A stretch of DNA of 15,464 bases from an uncultured Chloroflexota bacterium (lineage in GTDB: Bacteria; Chloroflexota; Dehalococcoidia; Lucifugimonadales; CAJWER01), in the NCBI GenBank assembly GCA_913030785.1, contig CAJWER010000050.1, forward strand, positions 1-15,464, read 5' to 3'. Positions 1 to 6,472 of this stretch are shown here, one piece after another. Position 1 is the stretch's first letter. Every line of letters starts with the position of its first letter. The notes below the pieces were generated by a model, which made no database searches, was not told the DNA's origin, and saw nothing but the letters and a program-made list of their open reading frames with translations. A program made the position numbers and the translations under genes.

Positions 1-92
1 TCTCTTCGGCTGCCGTGGCGACATACTCTCTAACCTCAACTAGCTCCTTGGTTCTCGGGGCCGGGTGCTATTTACTTCGTTTGTAGTGTATT

Positions 93-105
93 TCACAAAT
101 TGTGA
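93..105. promoter_or_regulatory. Perfect 13-nt palindrome TCACAA-A-TTGTGA, possible operator
   Basis: TCACAA and TTGTGA flank a single central A at 99. The site lies in an unusually AT-rich stretch (about 80-175) about 200 bases upstream of the ferritin/VIT1 gene. The half-site TATTTCACA (89-97) is the exact reverse complement of TGTGAAATA at 144-152, so it shares half-sites with the second palindrome. The arms resemble CRP/FNR-family or Rex half-sites, but the 1-nt spacing is neither factor's normal layout. Binding is inference. Confidence 0.4.
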
Positions 106-143
106 GTATCGCGTGAAAATGCATATGATGGGCGTGAAGAAAC

Positions 144-159
144 TGTGAAATATCTCACA
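144..159. promoter_or_regulatory. CRP/FNR-family-like operator TGTGA-N6-TCACA
   Basis: TGTGAAATATCTCACA matches the core of the classical CRP consensus exactly: two perfect pentamer arms with six bases between them. Its centre (151.5) is about 93-95 bases upstream of the transcription start predicted from the TATAAT at 234-239, roughly on the helical face used by upstream CRP-class activators. A further half-site TCACA lies at 187-191. The likely target is the downstream iron-transporter gene. The regulator is unknown; a CRP/FNR-type protein is the natural candidate. Confidence 0.5.
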
Positions 160-233
160 TAATGTGTATTTGCCCAACATGGATGTTCACAGTTACATGC
201 GCCGCGAGCCCCGGTAACACCAGTGCGCGGTGC

Positions 234-239
234 TATAAT
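234..239 (+). promoter_or_regulatory. Sigma70-type -10 box (TATAAT) for the ferritin/VIT1 gene
   Basis: A perfect TATAAT lies 60 bases before the TTG start. No good -35 is present at 16-18 bases (CCGGTA at 17). That pattern fits an activator-dependent promoter and would give the palindromes at 93-105 and 144-159 a role. The start of transcription is expected near 245-246. Bases 1-80 hold no supportable gene: two forward frames stop by base 43 and the third at 84-86. Confidence 0.5.
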
Positions 240-299
240 GGGCGGGAAATTCAAGGGCTGATTGCCGAGATTCGTGAGTGAATTCGGGAGGAGAGTGGC

Positions 300-1400
300 T
301 TGAGCGAAGGGGTTAGCGACGCGCGTTATAGGAAGTACCTGGATTCCGAGCTCGAGGCAGCTGCCTTGTACACGGCGTTGGCTGACGTCGAAGAAGATCC
401 TGTTCGCGCAGAAATCTTCCTTAAGCTGGTTGACGCTGAATTGAAACACGCCGGGCGCTGGGCCGAGAAGCTGGGGATGGACCCGGCGCTACTCAGCAGC
501 AGCAACCTGGGTGTGAAGGGACGATTGTTGAAGTGGGGGGCCCGCATATTCGGTACCCGTCGGGTTCTGCCTGTCTTGCTCCGCCTAGAGGCCAAGGAGA
601 CGGCAATATACTCCGCCGATCCTGAGGCAGTAGACCTCGTCCCGGAGGAGCGTAGACACTCCCGCACGCTCCGGGACATGTCGCGACCCGGCTCGCCGAC
701 AGACCCTCAGTCACCGTCCACTTCGGTTGGGGGCTCTGGAAGCCTGCGGGCAGCGATATTGGGCGTCAACGACGGCCTGGTGTCGAACTTCAGCCTTGTC
801 ATGGGTGTCGCCGGAGGGACCGGCAATGCTGACTTCGTACTATTGGCCGGGGTCGCCGGCCTCTTCGCCGGCGCGTTCTCAATGGGTGCTGGAGAGTACA
901 TATCGATGCGCTCCCAGCGGGACATTTATGAGTTCGAGCTCGCCAAGGAGCGTATTGAGCTGATCGAGTGGCCTGAGGAGGAGATGGAGGAGTTGGAGCT
1001 GATCTACCAGGCTAAAGGGCTTTCTCCGGAGGAGGCAAGCACCGTCGCTCACCGGGTCATGTCGGACCCAGAGGTCGCTCTCGACACGATGGCGAGGGAG
1101 GAGCTGGGCCTGGATCCCTCCGAGTTGGGTTCGCCCAGGGGCGCCGCAGTGGCGTCCTTCCTAGCGTTCATCGGAGGGGCGCTGGTGCCGATAGCGCCCT
1201 ACCTTCTTCAGGCTGGTGACTTGGCGTTCTCATTGAGCGCCGGTTTCAGCGCCGCTGCGCTACTGGTCGTGGGCAGTACGCTGGCGTCGATGTCGGGCCG
1301 CCCGGCCTGGTGGGGTGGCCTGCGCATGCTCCTTGCCGGCGGGGCTGCCGCCACCGTGACGTACGGCATCGGCTCGCTTGTGGGCATACCGCTGGGCTAG
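300..1400 (+). CDS. MbfA-like membrane ferritin: ferritin-like domain fused to VIT1/CCC1 transporter
   Basis: This protein probably exports or sequesters ferrous iron or manganese across the inner membrane. Residues 8-125 form a rubrerythrin/ferritin-like four-helix domain with the diiron pattern Glu17/19, Glu47-x-x-His50, Glu97/100 and Glu117-x-x-His120. A Pro/Ser-rich linker (about 129-147) leads to a VIT1/CCC1 domain (148-366). That domain opens with the family signature GVNDGLVSN and a Met/Glu-rich cytoplasmic metal-binding region around SMGAGEYISM (194-203), and has about five membrane segments including 285-304 and 311-330. The architecture matches MbfA of alphaproteobacteria, an iron exporter under iron control. 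The start is TTG, chosen because GGGAGGAG lies at 286-293. A CRP-like palindrome and TATAAT lie upstream. Iron versus manganese cannot be decided from sequence. Confidence 0.88.
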   Translation: MSEGVSDARYRKYLDSELEAAALYTALADVEEDPVRAEIFLKLVDAELKHAGRWAEKLGMDPALLSSSNLGVKGRLLKWGARIFGTRRVLPVLLRLEAKETAIYSADPEAVDLVPEERRHSRTLRDMSRPGSPTDPQSPSTSVGGSGSLRAAILGVNDGLVSNFSLVMGVAGGTGNADFVLLAGVAGLFAGAFSMGAGEYISMRSQRDIYEFELAKERIELIEWPEEEMEELELIYQAKGLSPEEASTVAHRVMSDPEVALDTMAREELGLDPSELGSPRGAAVASFLAFIGGALVPIAPYLLQAGDLAFSLSAGFSAAALLVVGSTLASMSGRPAWWGGLRMLLAGGAAATVTYGIGSLVGIPLG

Positions 1401-1435
1401 CTCGCGGTAGGCAATCTAGACCGGAGTGCTCCGAT

Positions 1436-2170
1436 TTGACGTCAACATTTCGCCTGGGGAGCGTCGCCGGCATTCCGGTCGGGTTCCACTACTCGCATTT
1501 TGTATTGCTGGCCCTCGTGACCTGGAGGATTTCAAGCGGCTTCCTGGCCGACGGCTATCCCGACTGGAGTCCTTGGGTCTATTGGGCTACCGGGGCGTTG
1601 GCGGGGGGCCTGCTATCTGTATCGATACTGGTCCACGAGCTGGCGCACTCTCTGGTCGCACGCAAGCGCGGGATAGTCGTATACGGCATTGTCTTGTTCA
1701 TTCTGGGCGGCGTTAGCGAACTGCAGGCCGACTCGAAGCGGGCCCGTGACGAATTCCTCATAGCGGTTGTCGGTCCTGTTAGCAGCTTCTTGCTCTCGGC
1801 GATTCTGTTCGTTATCTCATTGGCCCTTGGCGGTGGTGACTCGCCCCTGGAAGCGATGGTCTTGTACCTGGCGATCATCAACTTGTTGCTGGGCGGATTC
1901 AACCTGTTGCCGGTATTCCCTCTCGATGGGGGAAGGGTTTTACGGTCAGTCATCTGGGCAGTAACCGGCAGCTATCTTTGGGCAACCAGAGTGGCGGCAA
2001 TACTCGGTCGGACCGCAGGAATCGGGCTCATCGGCCTAGGGATCTATCAGTTCGTTAGCGGCAACCGACTGGGGGGCGTGTGGCTGGTATTTATCGGTTG
2101 GTTCGTACAGGTCGCCGCCAGACGCAGCATGTCAGAGGAGACTAGTCATGAGGGGAGTCGAGAGGGGTAG
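1436..2170 (+). CDS. Site-2-type intramembrane metalloprotease (M50 family)
   Basis: A zinc protease that cuts within the membrane, usually on anti-sigma factors or signalling proteins. The zinc motif HELAH is at residues 67-71 and the third ligand is Asp164 in FPLDGGR (161-167). At 244 residues it has the SpoIVFB-like core but no PDZ domain and no C-terminal CBS pair. I place the start at TTG 1436: GGAG lies at 1423-1426 and the protein then begins MTSTFRLG, leading into the typical GIPVGFHYSHF strand and helix. A longer reading from 1310 would overlap the upstream gene. It begins 35 bases after the ferritin/VIT1 stop, so the two may share a transcript. The last residues (about 234-244) are low-complexity and lie in palindromic DNA. 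Its substrate is unknown. Confidence 0.88.
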   Translation: MTSTFRLGSVAGIPVGFHYSHFVLLALVTWRISSGFLADGYPDWSPWVYWATGALAGGLLSVSILVHELAHSLVARKRGIVVYGIVLFILGGVSELQADSKRARDEFLIAVVGPVSSFLLSAILFVISLALGGGDSPLEAMVLYLAIINLLLGGFNLLPVFPLDGGRVLRSVIWAVTGSYLWATRVAAILGRTAGIGLIGLGIYQFVSGNRLGGVWLVFIGWFVQVAARRSMSEETSHEGSREG

Positions 2171-2177
2171 CCCTCTC
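2160..2177. repeat. Perfect hairpin enclosing the protease stop codon
   Basis: GAGAGGG (2160-2166) and CCCTCTC (2171-2177) form a perfect 7-bp stem around the loop GTAG, and the stop TAG occupies the last three loop bases. No T-run follows, so it is not a classical intrinsic terminator. GGGGG at 2182-2186 and CCCCC at 2200-2204 offer a second pairing, and GAGGGCAGCGCCCCC (about 2190-2204) recurs in near-identical form after the hydrolase at 6403. It looks like part of a small dispersed palindromic repeat. Confidence 0.45.
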
Positions 2178-2238
2178 TCGCGGGGGACCGAGGGCAGCGC
2201 CCCCTTCCGGAGTCAAGACCACGGGAGTGAATTCCGCT

Positions 2239-3129
2239 ATGTACAACCAGATCAAAGCCGCAGCCATCTCCATCAAGCCCAAGAAGTGGGACAAGGCGGG
2301 TAACGCCGACAAGGTCGAGGCGTATTTCCGTCTGGCGGCGAAAGAGAGCCCGGACCTGATCGTCACTACCGAGGGTGTCCTGGAAGGGTACGTCGTCATG
2401 GACGTCCTGGAGGGGAGAAGGTCCGCGCAGGACGCTCTCGAAATAGCCGAACCTATCGACGGCCCGTACATCCAGCGGTTCCAGCGCCTCGCCATGGAGC
2501 TGGGCACGTGCCTGTGCTTCGGATTCGCCGAGCGTATTGGCGACGACGTGTACAACACGGCGGTGTTCATCGACAGCGGGGGCACGATATGCGGTAAGTA
2601 CCACAAGGTCCAGCTCGCCGAGGGCACACACCCGTCCTGCAACTACAACCGCGTGGGGAACACCCTGCGAGCCTTCGATACACCCCTGGGCCGCGTTGGC
2701 ATAGTGATCTGCAACGACCGGTGGAACCCGATGATCGTTAGGGCCCTCGCCCTCGACGGCGCCAGGCTTTTGCTGATCTCTTCGTACGGCTCTAAGTCGC
2801 AAGAACAGAACGAAACTGTGCTGGCCCGGGCGCGGGAGAACGGCATACCCATCGTCGAGGCCAACGTCGGTATGAACCTCATCGTCGACAAGGGCGAGAT
2901 AGTGGCCTATCAGTGGGGGAACGACAAGATTACCACGGCGATGGTAGAGGTCCCCGCTCTCCCGTCGACCGCCGTCGCCCGCGAGTATGAGCAGGAGTAC
3001 CTCCGGCTCCAGGGGCCCGAGATGGCGAGGCGCTACGAGGAGTCCCTCAAGCGGATTCGTGGAGAGCAACACGAGGGCGATCGGGCCTCATATGGCCAGC
3101 TCCTGGTGGAGACGGCGGTCGGCTCGTAG
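2239..3129 (+). CDS. Carbon-nitrogen hydrolase (nitrilase superfamily)
   Basis: A cytoplasmic amidase or nitrilase-type enzyme hydrolysing a C-N bond of an unidentified small amide, carbamoyl compound or nitrile. The Glu-Lys-Cys triad is visible: Glu45 in VTTEGV, Lys123 in GKYHKVQL and Cys158 in VIVICNDRW-like context (VGIVICNDRW, 153-162). The first strand AAAISIKP and the length (296 residues) are normal for the family. The start is uncertain between GTG 2227 and ATG 2239. I prefer ATG because GGGAG lies at 2223-2227 and the protein then begins just before the first strand. The C-terminal tail after about 245 is charged and helical and may mediate oligomers. It follows the protease by 68 bases of palindromic sequence. 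Subfamily assignment from sequence alone is not safe. Confidence 0.88.
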   Translation: MYNQIKAAAISIKPKKWDKAGNADKVEAYFRLAAKESPDLIVTTEGVLEGYVVMDVLEGRRSAQDALEIAEPIDGPYIQRFQRLAMELGTCLCFGFAERIGDDVYNTAVFIDSGGTICGKYHKVQLAEGTHPSCNYNRVGNTLRAFDTPLGRVGIVICNDRWNPMIVRALALDGARLLLISSYGSKSQEQNETVLARARENGIPIVEANVGMNLIVDKGEIVAYQWGNDKITTAMVEVPALPSTAVAREYEQEYLRLQGPEMARRYEESLKRIRGEQHEGDRASYGQLLVETAVGS

Positions 3130-3154
3130 GCAGGCTCAGGCCTTGTACCGGGCT

Positions 3155-3300
3155 CCAACCCAATGACATGATGAGGAGGCCCCAGACGAGGCATCTGGGG
3201 ATTGGGCCAAGCACCCCCTTGGCCGTCCGGACGGATTCCGCATCCCCGACCGTTCGCATCCGCTCAGGGTGACATGGGCCAGGTTGCGTTGGCAACAGGG
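3155..3300. repeat. Palindrome-rich spacer between convergent genes
   Basis: The gap between the nitrilase and the convergent permease holds several inverted repeats. CCCCAGA (3180-3186) pairs with TCTGGGG (3194-3200), and CCCAAT (3159-3164) pairs with ATTGGG (3201-3206) just outside it. There is a perfect 12-nt palindrome CCGTCCGGACGG (3223-3234) and a stem GTTGC/GCAAC (3283-3287/3292-3296). No T-run follows any of them. Read on the minus strand, bases ending near 3274 give TGTCACCCTGAGCGGATG, which resembles the common TGTCATCCTGAGCGAAG-type dispersed repeat known from other bacterial genomes. It may act in transcript termination or stability on both strands. Confidence 0.45.
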
Positions 3301-4305
3301 CTACGTCATCCTGATGCGCGGGTCGAGGATGCCCAGGAGGATGTCTGACAGCAGCGTGCCGATGACGGTGAGGGTGCCCAGCAGCAGCACGATTGTCGCT
3401 GATACGAGCAGGTCCTCGGCCAGCAGGGCCCGCAGCAGCAGGGGCCCCTCTGTCGGCAGGCTCAGGACTACCGAGACGATGACACTACCCGACATGAGCA
3501 GGGGAAGCAGGTACCCCAAAGTGCTGATCAGCGGGTTCAACGCCAGGCGGACCGGGTACTTCAGAATCAGCTTCCACTCGGGGAGGCCCTTGGCCCTGGC
3601 GGTGACGACGTAGGGCTTGTTGAGCTCGTCGAGGAGGTTGGCTCTCATGACCCTGATCAAGGCTGCAGTGCCGGCGGTGCCGATGACGAATGCCGGTATC
3701 CACAGGTGTTTGAGCAGGTCGATCACTCGCGCGAAGCTCCACGGGGCCTCCAGGTACTGGGGCGAGAAGAGGCCGCCCACGCCGAGGTCGGGGAAGTAGA
3801 CGAAGGATATCCACAGCAGCCAAAGGGCGAGGAGGAAGTCGGGGACCGCCAGTCCCAGGAAGCCGATGAAGGTGAAGGTGTAGTCCTCGATGCTGTGCTG
3901 ACGCACTGCGGAGTAGATGCCTATGGGTATCGAGAGCCCCCAGGCCAACAGGGCTGTCGACCCCGCCAGGACCACCGTCATCAGAAGCCGCTCTCCTATG
4001 AGCTCGGATACGGGCTTGGAGAACTCGAGGGAAATGCCGAAATCGCCTTGCACCACCCGGAATGCCCACTTGACGTAGCGGACCACCATGGGCTTGTCTA
4101 GGCCATATTGCGCCCGCAACGTCTCTTCGAGGCCCTCCGTCACCGTGCCCCCCAGTTCGTAGCCGCCGGCGCCAAACATCAGCTCCTGGATATACGTGTC
4201 GACGAAGTCTCCTGGAGGAAGCTGGATGACGATGTAGGAGATTATGGACAGTGCCCAGATCGTGAGTAGCGCAAAGAGAACGCGGCGCATGATGAAGGCT
4301 GCCAT
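3301..4305 (-). CDS. ABC transporter permease, Opp/Dpp (DppB) type, orphan
   Basis: An inner-membrane permease subunit of a peptide/nickel/opine-class ABC importer. Membrane segments appear near residues 8-28, 110-132, 145-172, 203-218, 257-280 and 298-325. PPGDF (30-34) after the first helix is typical of DppB. The cytoplasmic EAA-like loop is VTARAKGLPEWKLILKYP (234-251), which docks on the ATPase. The length (334) is full for the family. ATG is preceded by AAGGAG (minus strand, 4319-4314) eight bases away, and by a good promoter. No partner permease, binding protein or ATPase lies on either side, and the next minus-strand gene position is taken by convergent genes, so it must work with subunits encoded elsewhere or be a remnant of a broken operon. 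The substrate is unknown. Confidence 0.9.
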   Translation of the reverse strand: MAAFIMRRVLFALLTIWALSIISYIVIQLPPGDFVDTYIQELMFGAGGYELGGTVTEGLEETLRAQYGLDKPMVVRYVKWAFRVVQGDFGISLEFSKPVSELIGERLLMTVVLAGSTALLAWGLSIPIGIYSAVRQHSIEDYTFTFIGFLGLAVPDFLLALWLLWISFVYFPDLGVGGLFSPQYLEAPWSFARVIDLLKHLWIPAFVIGTAGTAALIRVMRANLLDELNKPYVVTARAKGLPEWKLILKYPVRLALNPLISTLGYLLPLLMSGSVIVSVVLSLPTEGPLLLRALLAEDLLVSATIVLLLGTLTVIGTLLSDILLGILDPRIRMT

Positions 4306-4392
4306 GGTCCGGTCTCCTTGAGGTGCGTCGTTCGCCGCTCCAACGAATGAAACGACATTTCAATATGGGGTCGTGGCCGATCAGATGGCGGT

Positions 4393-4421
4393 ATAGTAGC
4401 GAATCGTTCTAGACCGGTCAA
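4393..4421 (-). promoter_or_regulatory. Sigma70-type promoter for the orphan permease
   Basis: On the minus strand TTGACC (4421-4416) and TACTAT (4398-4393) are separated by 17 bases, matching 5 of 6 at both boxes. Transcription should start near 4386, about 80 bases before the permease ATG. It is back-to-back with the promoter at 4519-4546, leaving roughly 100 bases between the two -35 boxes where a shared regulator could bind. No clear operator palindrome is visible there. Confidence 0.6.
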
Positions 4422-4518
4422 TCGCAGGTATCTCTTACAGTTGCGCCGCCGGGTCTCGTTGCGGCTACCGCCTTTGACACGTAGCCGTTCAGACACGCCC
4501 GACCGGACACTTGCCGCA

Positions 4519-4546
4519 TTGACACTTCTTGGTGCCGTAGTACAAT
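4519..4546 (+). promoter_or_regulatory. Sigma70-type promoter for the reductase-hydrolase-dehydrogenase operon
   Basis: A perfect -35 TTGACA (4519-4524) and -10 TACAAT (4541-4546) are separated by 16 bases. Transcription should start near 4553, leaving a 30-base leader before the ATG at 4583 with GGAG at 4573-4576. It is the only good promoter I see ahead of the five genes 4583-10201, which supports their reading as one transcript. Confidence 0.65.
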
Positions 4547-4582
4547 TGCGTTCAGCCTCGATTCCGCATTCCGGAGCCATGC

Positions 4583-5461
4583 ATGGAGCAACGCGAGCTC
4601 GGACGCACCGGTCATCGCAGCACGGTGGTGACATTCGGCACCGCCGGCCTTGGCCGGGTGGATCAGGCCGTAGCGGACAAGGCGGTACAGGCCGTGCTCA
4701 CGCACGGGGTCAACCAGGTAGACATCGCTCCTAGCTACGGCGAGGCCATGAAGTTCCTCGCTCCCTGGATGTCCGAGATCCGCGACCGCATCTTCCTGGG
4801 CACCATGACGACCGCGCGCACGAAGGACGTTGCATGGGACGAGGTGCGTAGCATCCAGCGACGGCTCGGCGTCGACTCCTTCGACCTCTTCCAGCTTCAC
4901 GCGGTCATCTCCATGGAGGACCTCGATGCGGTCACGGCACGGGGAGGCGCGCTCGAGACTCTCGTCGAGATGCGTGATCAGGGTGTAACAAAATGGCTGG
5001 GTATTACCGGACACGGGCCGGCGGTGCCGGCAGTCCACCTCGAGGCGCTGCGCAGGTTCGAATCCGACGCCGTCATGTTTCCGGTCAGCGCGGCCATTTT
5101 CCGCAACCCCGACTACCGGCGCGACGTCGAGGCGCTGATGGCTGAGGCCGCCTCCAGGAACGTCGGCGTGCAGATCATCAAGATCATCGCCCGCGGCGGC
5201 TGGGGCGACCACGAACGTGAGCACACCACCTGGTACGGCCCTCATCGCGACCAGGCTGACATCGACCGCACCCTATGGTGGGCCTTATCCCAACCTGTTC
5301 ACACGGCCCCGAGTGCAGGTGACGTGAACCTGCTTCCCAGGGTGCTCGATGCGGCGGAACGATTCGTTTCGCTGAGTGCCGAGGAACAAGACGAGATCGT
5401 GCAGTCACAGTCGCCACCGCTGCCTGAGCCCAATTTGGGCATTCCAGCGTCGACCGTCTAA
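4583..5461 (+). CDS. Aldo/keto reductase family protein with Lys-to-Met change in the catalytic tetrad
   Basis: The protein has the start of an NADPH-dependent (alpha/beta)8-barrel reductase (RELGRTGHRSTVVTFG) and the family block LGVDSFDLFQLH (95-106). Of the Asp-Tyr-Lys-His tetrad, Asp47, Tyr52 and His106 are present. The Lys expected in the ATKT-like strand is Met75 (LGTMTTAR, codon ATG at 4805-4807). Loss of that Lys usually removes or sharply reduces carbonyl reduction, so it may run another reaction or bind without catalysis. The C-terminal cofactor-binding part is short: residues 200-292 lack an obvious Lys/Ser-x-x-Arg phosphate-binding motif. The length of 292 is slightly below normal. 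ATG has GGAG six bases upstream and a strong promoter. It starts a run with two hydrolase-like genes 15 bases downstream. Confidence 0.85.
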   Translation: MEQRELGRTGHRSTVVTFGTAGLGRVDQAVADKAVQAVLTHGVNQVDIAPSYGEAMKFLAPWMSEIRDRIFLGTMTTARTKDVAWDEVRSIQRRLGVDSFDLFQLHAVISMEDLDAVTARGGALETLVEMRDQGVTKWLGITGHGPAVPAVHLEALRRFESDAVMFPVSAAIFRNPDYRRDVEALMAEAASRNVGVQIIKIIARGGWGDHEREHTTWYGPHRDQADIDRTLWWALSQPVHTAPSAGDVNLLPRVLDAAERFVSLSAEEQDEIVQSQSPPLPEPNLGIPASTV

Positions 5462-5476
5462 CAACCCGGAGGCCAT

Positions 5477-6403
5477 GTGCCCAGAACCCCACCGCATCAC
5501 TACGCCAGCAAGGTTAGAAAACCCGCAGGGTTCGACTCGTTTTGGGACGGCGTTCTGGAGCAGGCCGCCGCCATTCCCCTCAGCGCTAAGACGACTGTCG
5601 ATCGTTTGCGCAGCCCGGCCGATGTCGAAACCTTTGAGGTCCATTACGACAGCCTGGACGGTGTGCGGATTGCGGGATGGTACTGTCTACCGCGGGAGAG
5701 GTCGAAGAAGCTACCCGCTATGTTGACTGTCCCCGGCTACCTGGGCGAGCCTCCGATACCATTAGACTGGGCCCGTAAAGGATATGCCGTTTTCTCGATA
5801 GCCCCTAGAGGCAAGCTTCGGAGCAACGAGCAGTTCAATCCGGGCTACCCAGGTTTGCTGACACACAATATCACCGATCGCAATACCTATGGATACAAGG
5901 GGTTTTACGTTGACGCCATGCGAGGTGTCGACTACCTGTTTACCAGGGACGAGGTCGATGTGGGGAGAATCGGCGTGGTGGGCAGCAGCCAGGGGGGCGG
6001 CCTCGCCATCGTCGCCGCCGCGATGCGCCCGGAGATAGCCGCAGCATCTGCGGGAGCGCCGTATCTGTGCGGATTCATCGACGCGATCGGCCTCACCACC
6101 ACCTATCCGTACCAGGAGATCAACGACTACCTGCGCCTCCATCCGGACAGCCGCAAGGAGGTCGAGGAGACGCTTGCGTACTTCGACGGTATGTCCTTTG
6201 CCGATCGGATCACCTGTCCTATCGTCGTCAACATAGGTCTCCAGGACAACATCTGTCCTCCGGAGACCGGCTATGAGGTTTTCAACAAGATAGCCAGCGA
6301 GGACAAGCGACTCTACACGTACGACAGACATGCGCATGATGCCGGGAGCCATGAACATAGTCAGATCATCGACGCTTTTTTTAGCCGTCACCTGAACCCC
6401 TAG
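5477..6403 (+). CDS. Alpha/beta hydrolase, acetyl-xylan-esterase/cephalosporin-C-deacetylase-like (CE7-like)
   Basis: A likely cytoplasmic esterase removing acetyl or other short acyl groups. The nucleophile elbow is GSSQGG (169-174) with Ser171. The acid is probably Asp257 (GLQDNICPPE) and the base His292 in the HE pair GSHEHS. The CE7 signature Arg-Gly-Gln appears as RGK (111-113), a deviation that may alter substrate choice. An N-terminal lead KPAGFDSFWDGVLEQA and the insert QEINDYLRLH (213-222) between core and cap are shared with the next gene. No signal peptide is seen. The start is GTG with GGAGG at 5468-5472; the ATG two bases earlier is in another frame. The length of 308 is close to family members (about 320). 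It follows the reductase by 15 bases, so it is likely co-transcribed. Confidence 0.87.
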   Translation: MPRTPPHHYASKVRKPAGFDSFWDGVLEQAAAIPLSAKTTVDRLRSPADVETFEVHYDSLDGVRIAGWYCLPRERSKKLPAMLTVPGYLGEPPIPLDWARKGYAVFSIAPRGKLRSNEQFNPGYPGLLTHNITDRNTYGYKGFYVDAMRGVDYLFTRDEVDVGRIGVVGSSQGGGLAIVAAAMRPEIAAASAGAPYLCGFIDAIGLTTTYPYQEINDYLRLHPDSRKEVEETLAYFDGMSFADRITCPIVVNIGLQDNICPPETGYEVFNKIASEDKRLYTYDRHAHDAGSHEHSQIIDAFFSRHLNP

Positions 6404-6472
6404 AGGGCAAGCGCCCCCGCCGGTTTTGCGGGCAATTGGGACGGCGATAGCGCGAAGCAAAGGATCATCCTT
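6404..6472. repeat. Small repeat-like palindromes between the two hydrolase paralogues
   Basis: GAGGGCAAGCGCCCCCGCCGG (from 6403) closely matches bases about 2190-2210 downstream of the M50 protease. CCCGC (6416-6420) can pair with GCGGG (6428-6432). AAGGAT (6460-6465) and ATCCTT (6467-6472) form a near-contiguous palindrome that contains both the ribosome-binding site and the first bases of the TTG start of the next gene. No promoter is evident. Confidence 0.35.

Noticed and set aside
86..172. The spaced TGTGA/TCACA arms as a CRISPR-like or iteron array
   Set aside because: Units are short, irregularly spaced and in mixed orientation; no constant repeat length and no replication gene nearby.
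93..449. A 118-codon minus-strand frame reaching into the leader region
   Set aside because: It runs through the operator and promoter region and the start of the ferritin gene; no ribosome site or motif.
1310..1435. A longer N-terminus for the M50 protease from 1310
   Set aside because: It would overlap the upstream gene by 91 bases, adds Arg/Cys/His-rich residues foreign to the family, and a ribosome site precedes TTG 1436.
2146..3072. A 308-codon open frame on the minus strand opposite the nitrilase gene
   Set aside because: It mirrors a plus-strand gene with a clear Glu-Lys-Cys triad, has no recognisable domain, and is a GC-rich shadow.
3180..3200. The hairpin CCCCAGA/TCTGGGG as an intrinsic terminator
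   Set aside because: There is no T-run on either strand, so it is reported only as a palindrome.
3485..4363. A 292-codon minus-strand frame overlapping the permease in another frame
   Set aside because: Arg/Pro/His-rich low-complexity translation without motifs; the permease frame has membrane helices and the EAA-like loop.
4418..5245. A 275-codon minus-strand frame opposite the reductase
   Set aside because: No family features, it runs through the divergent promoter region, and the plus-strand reductase explains the sequence.
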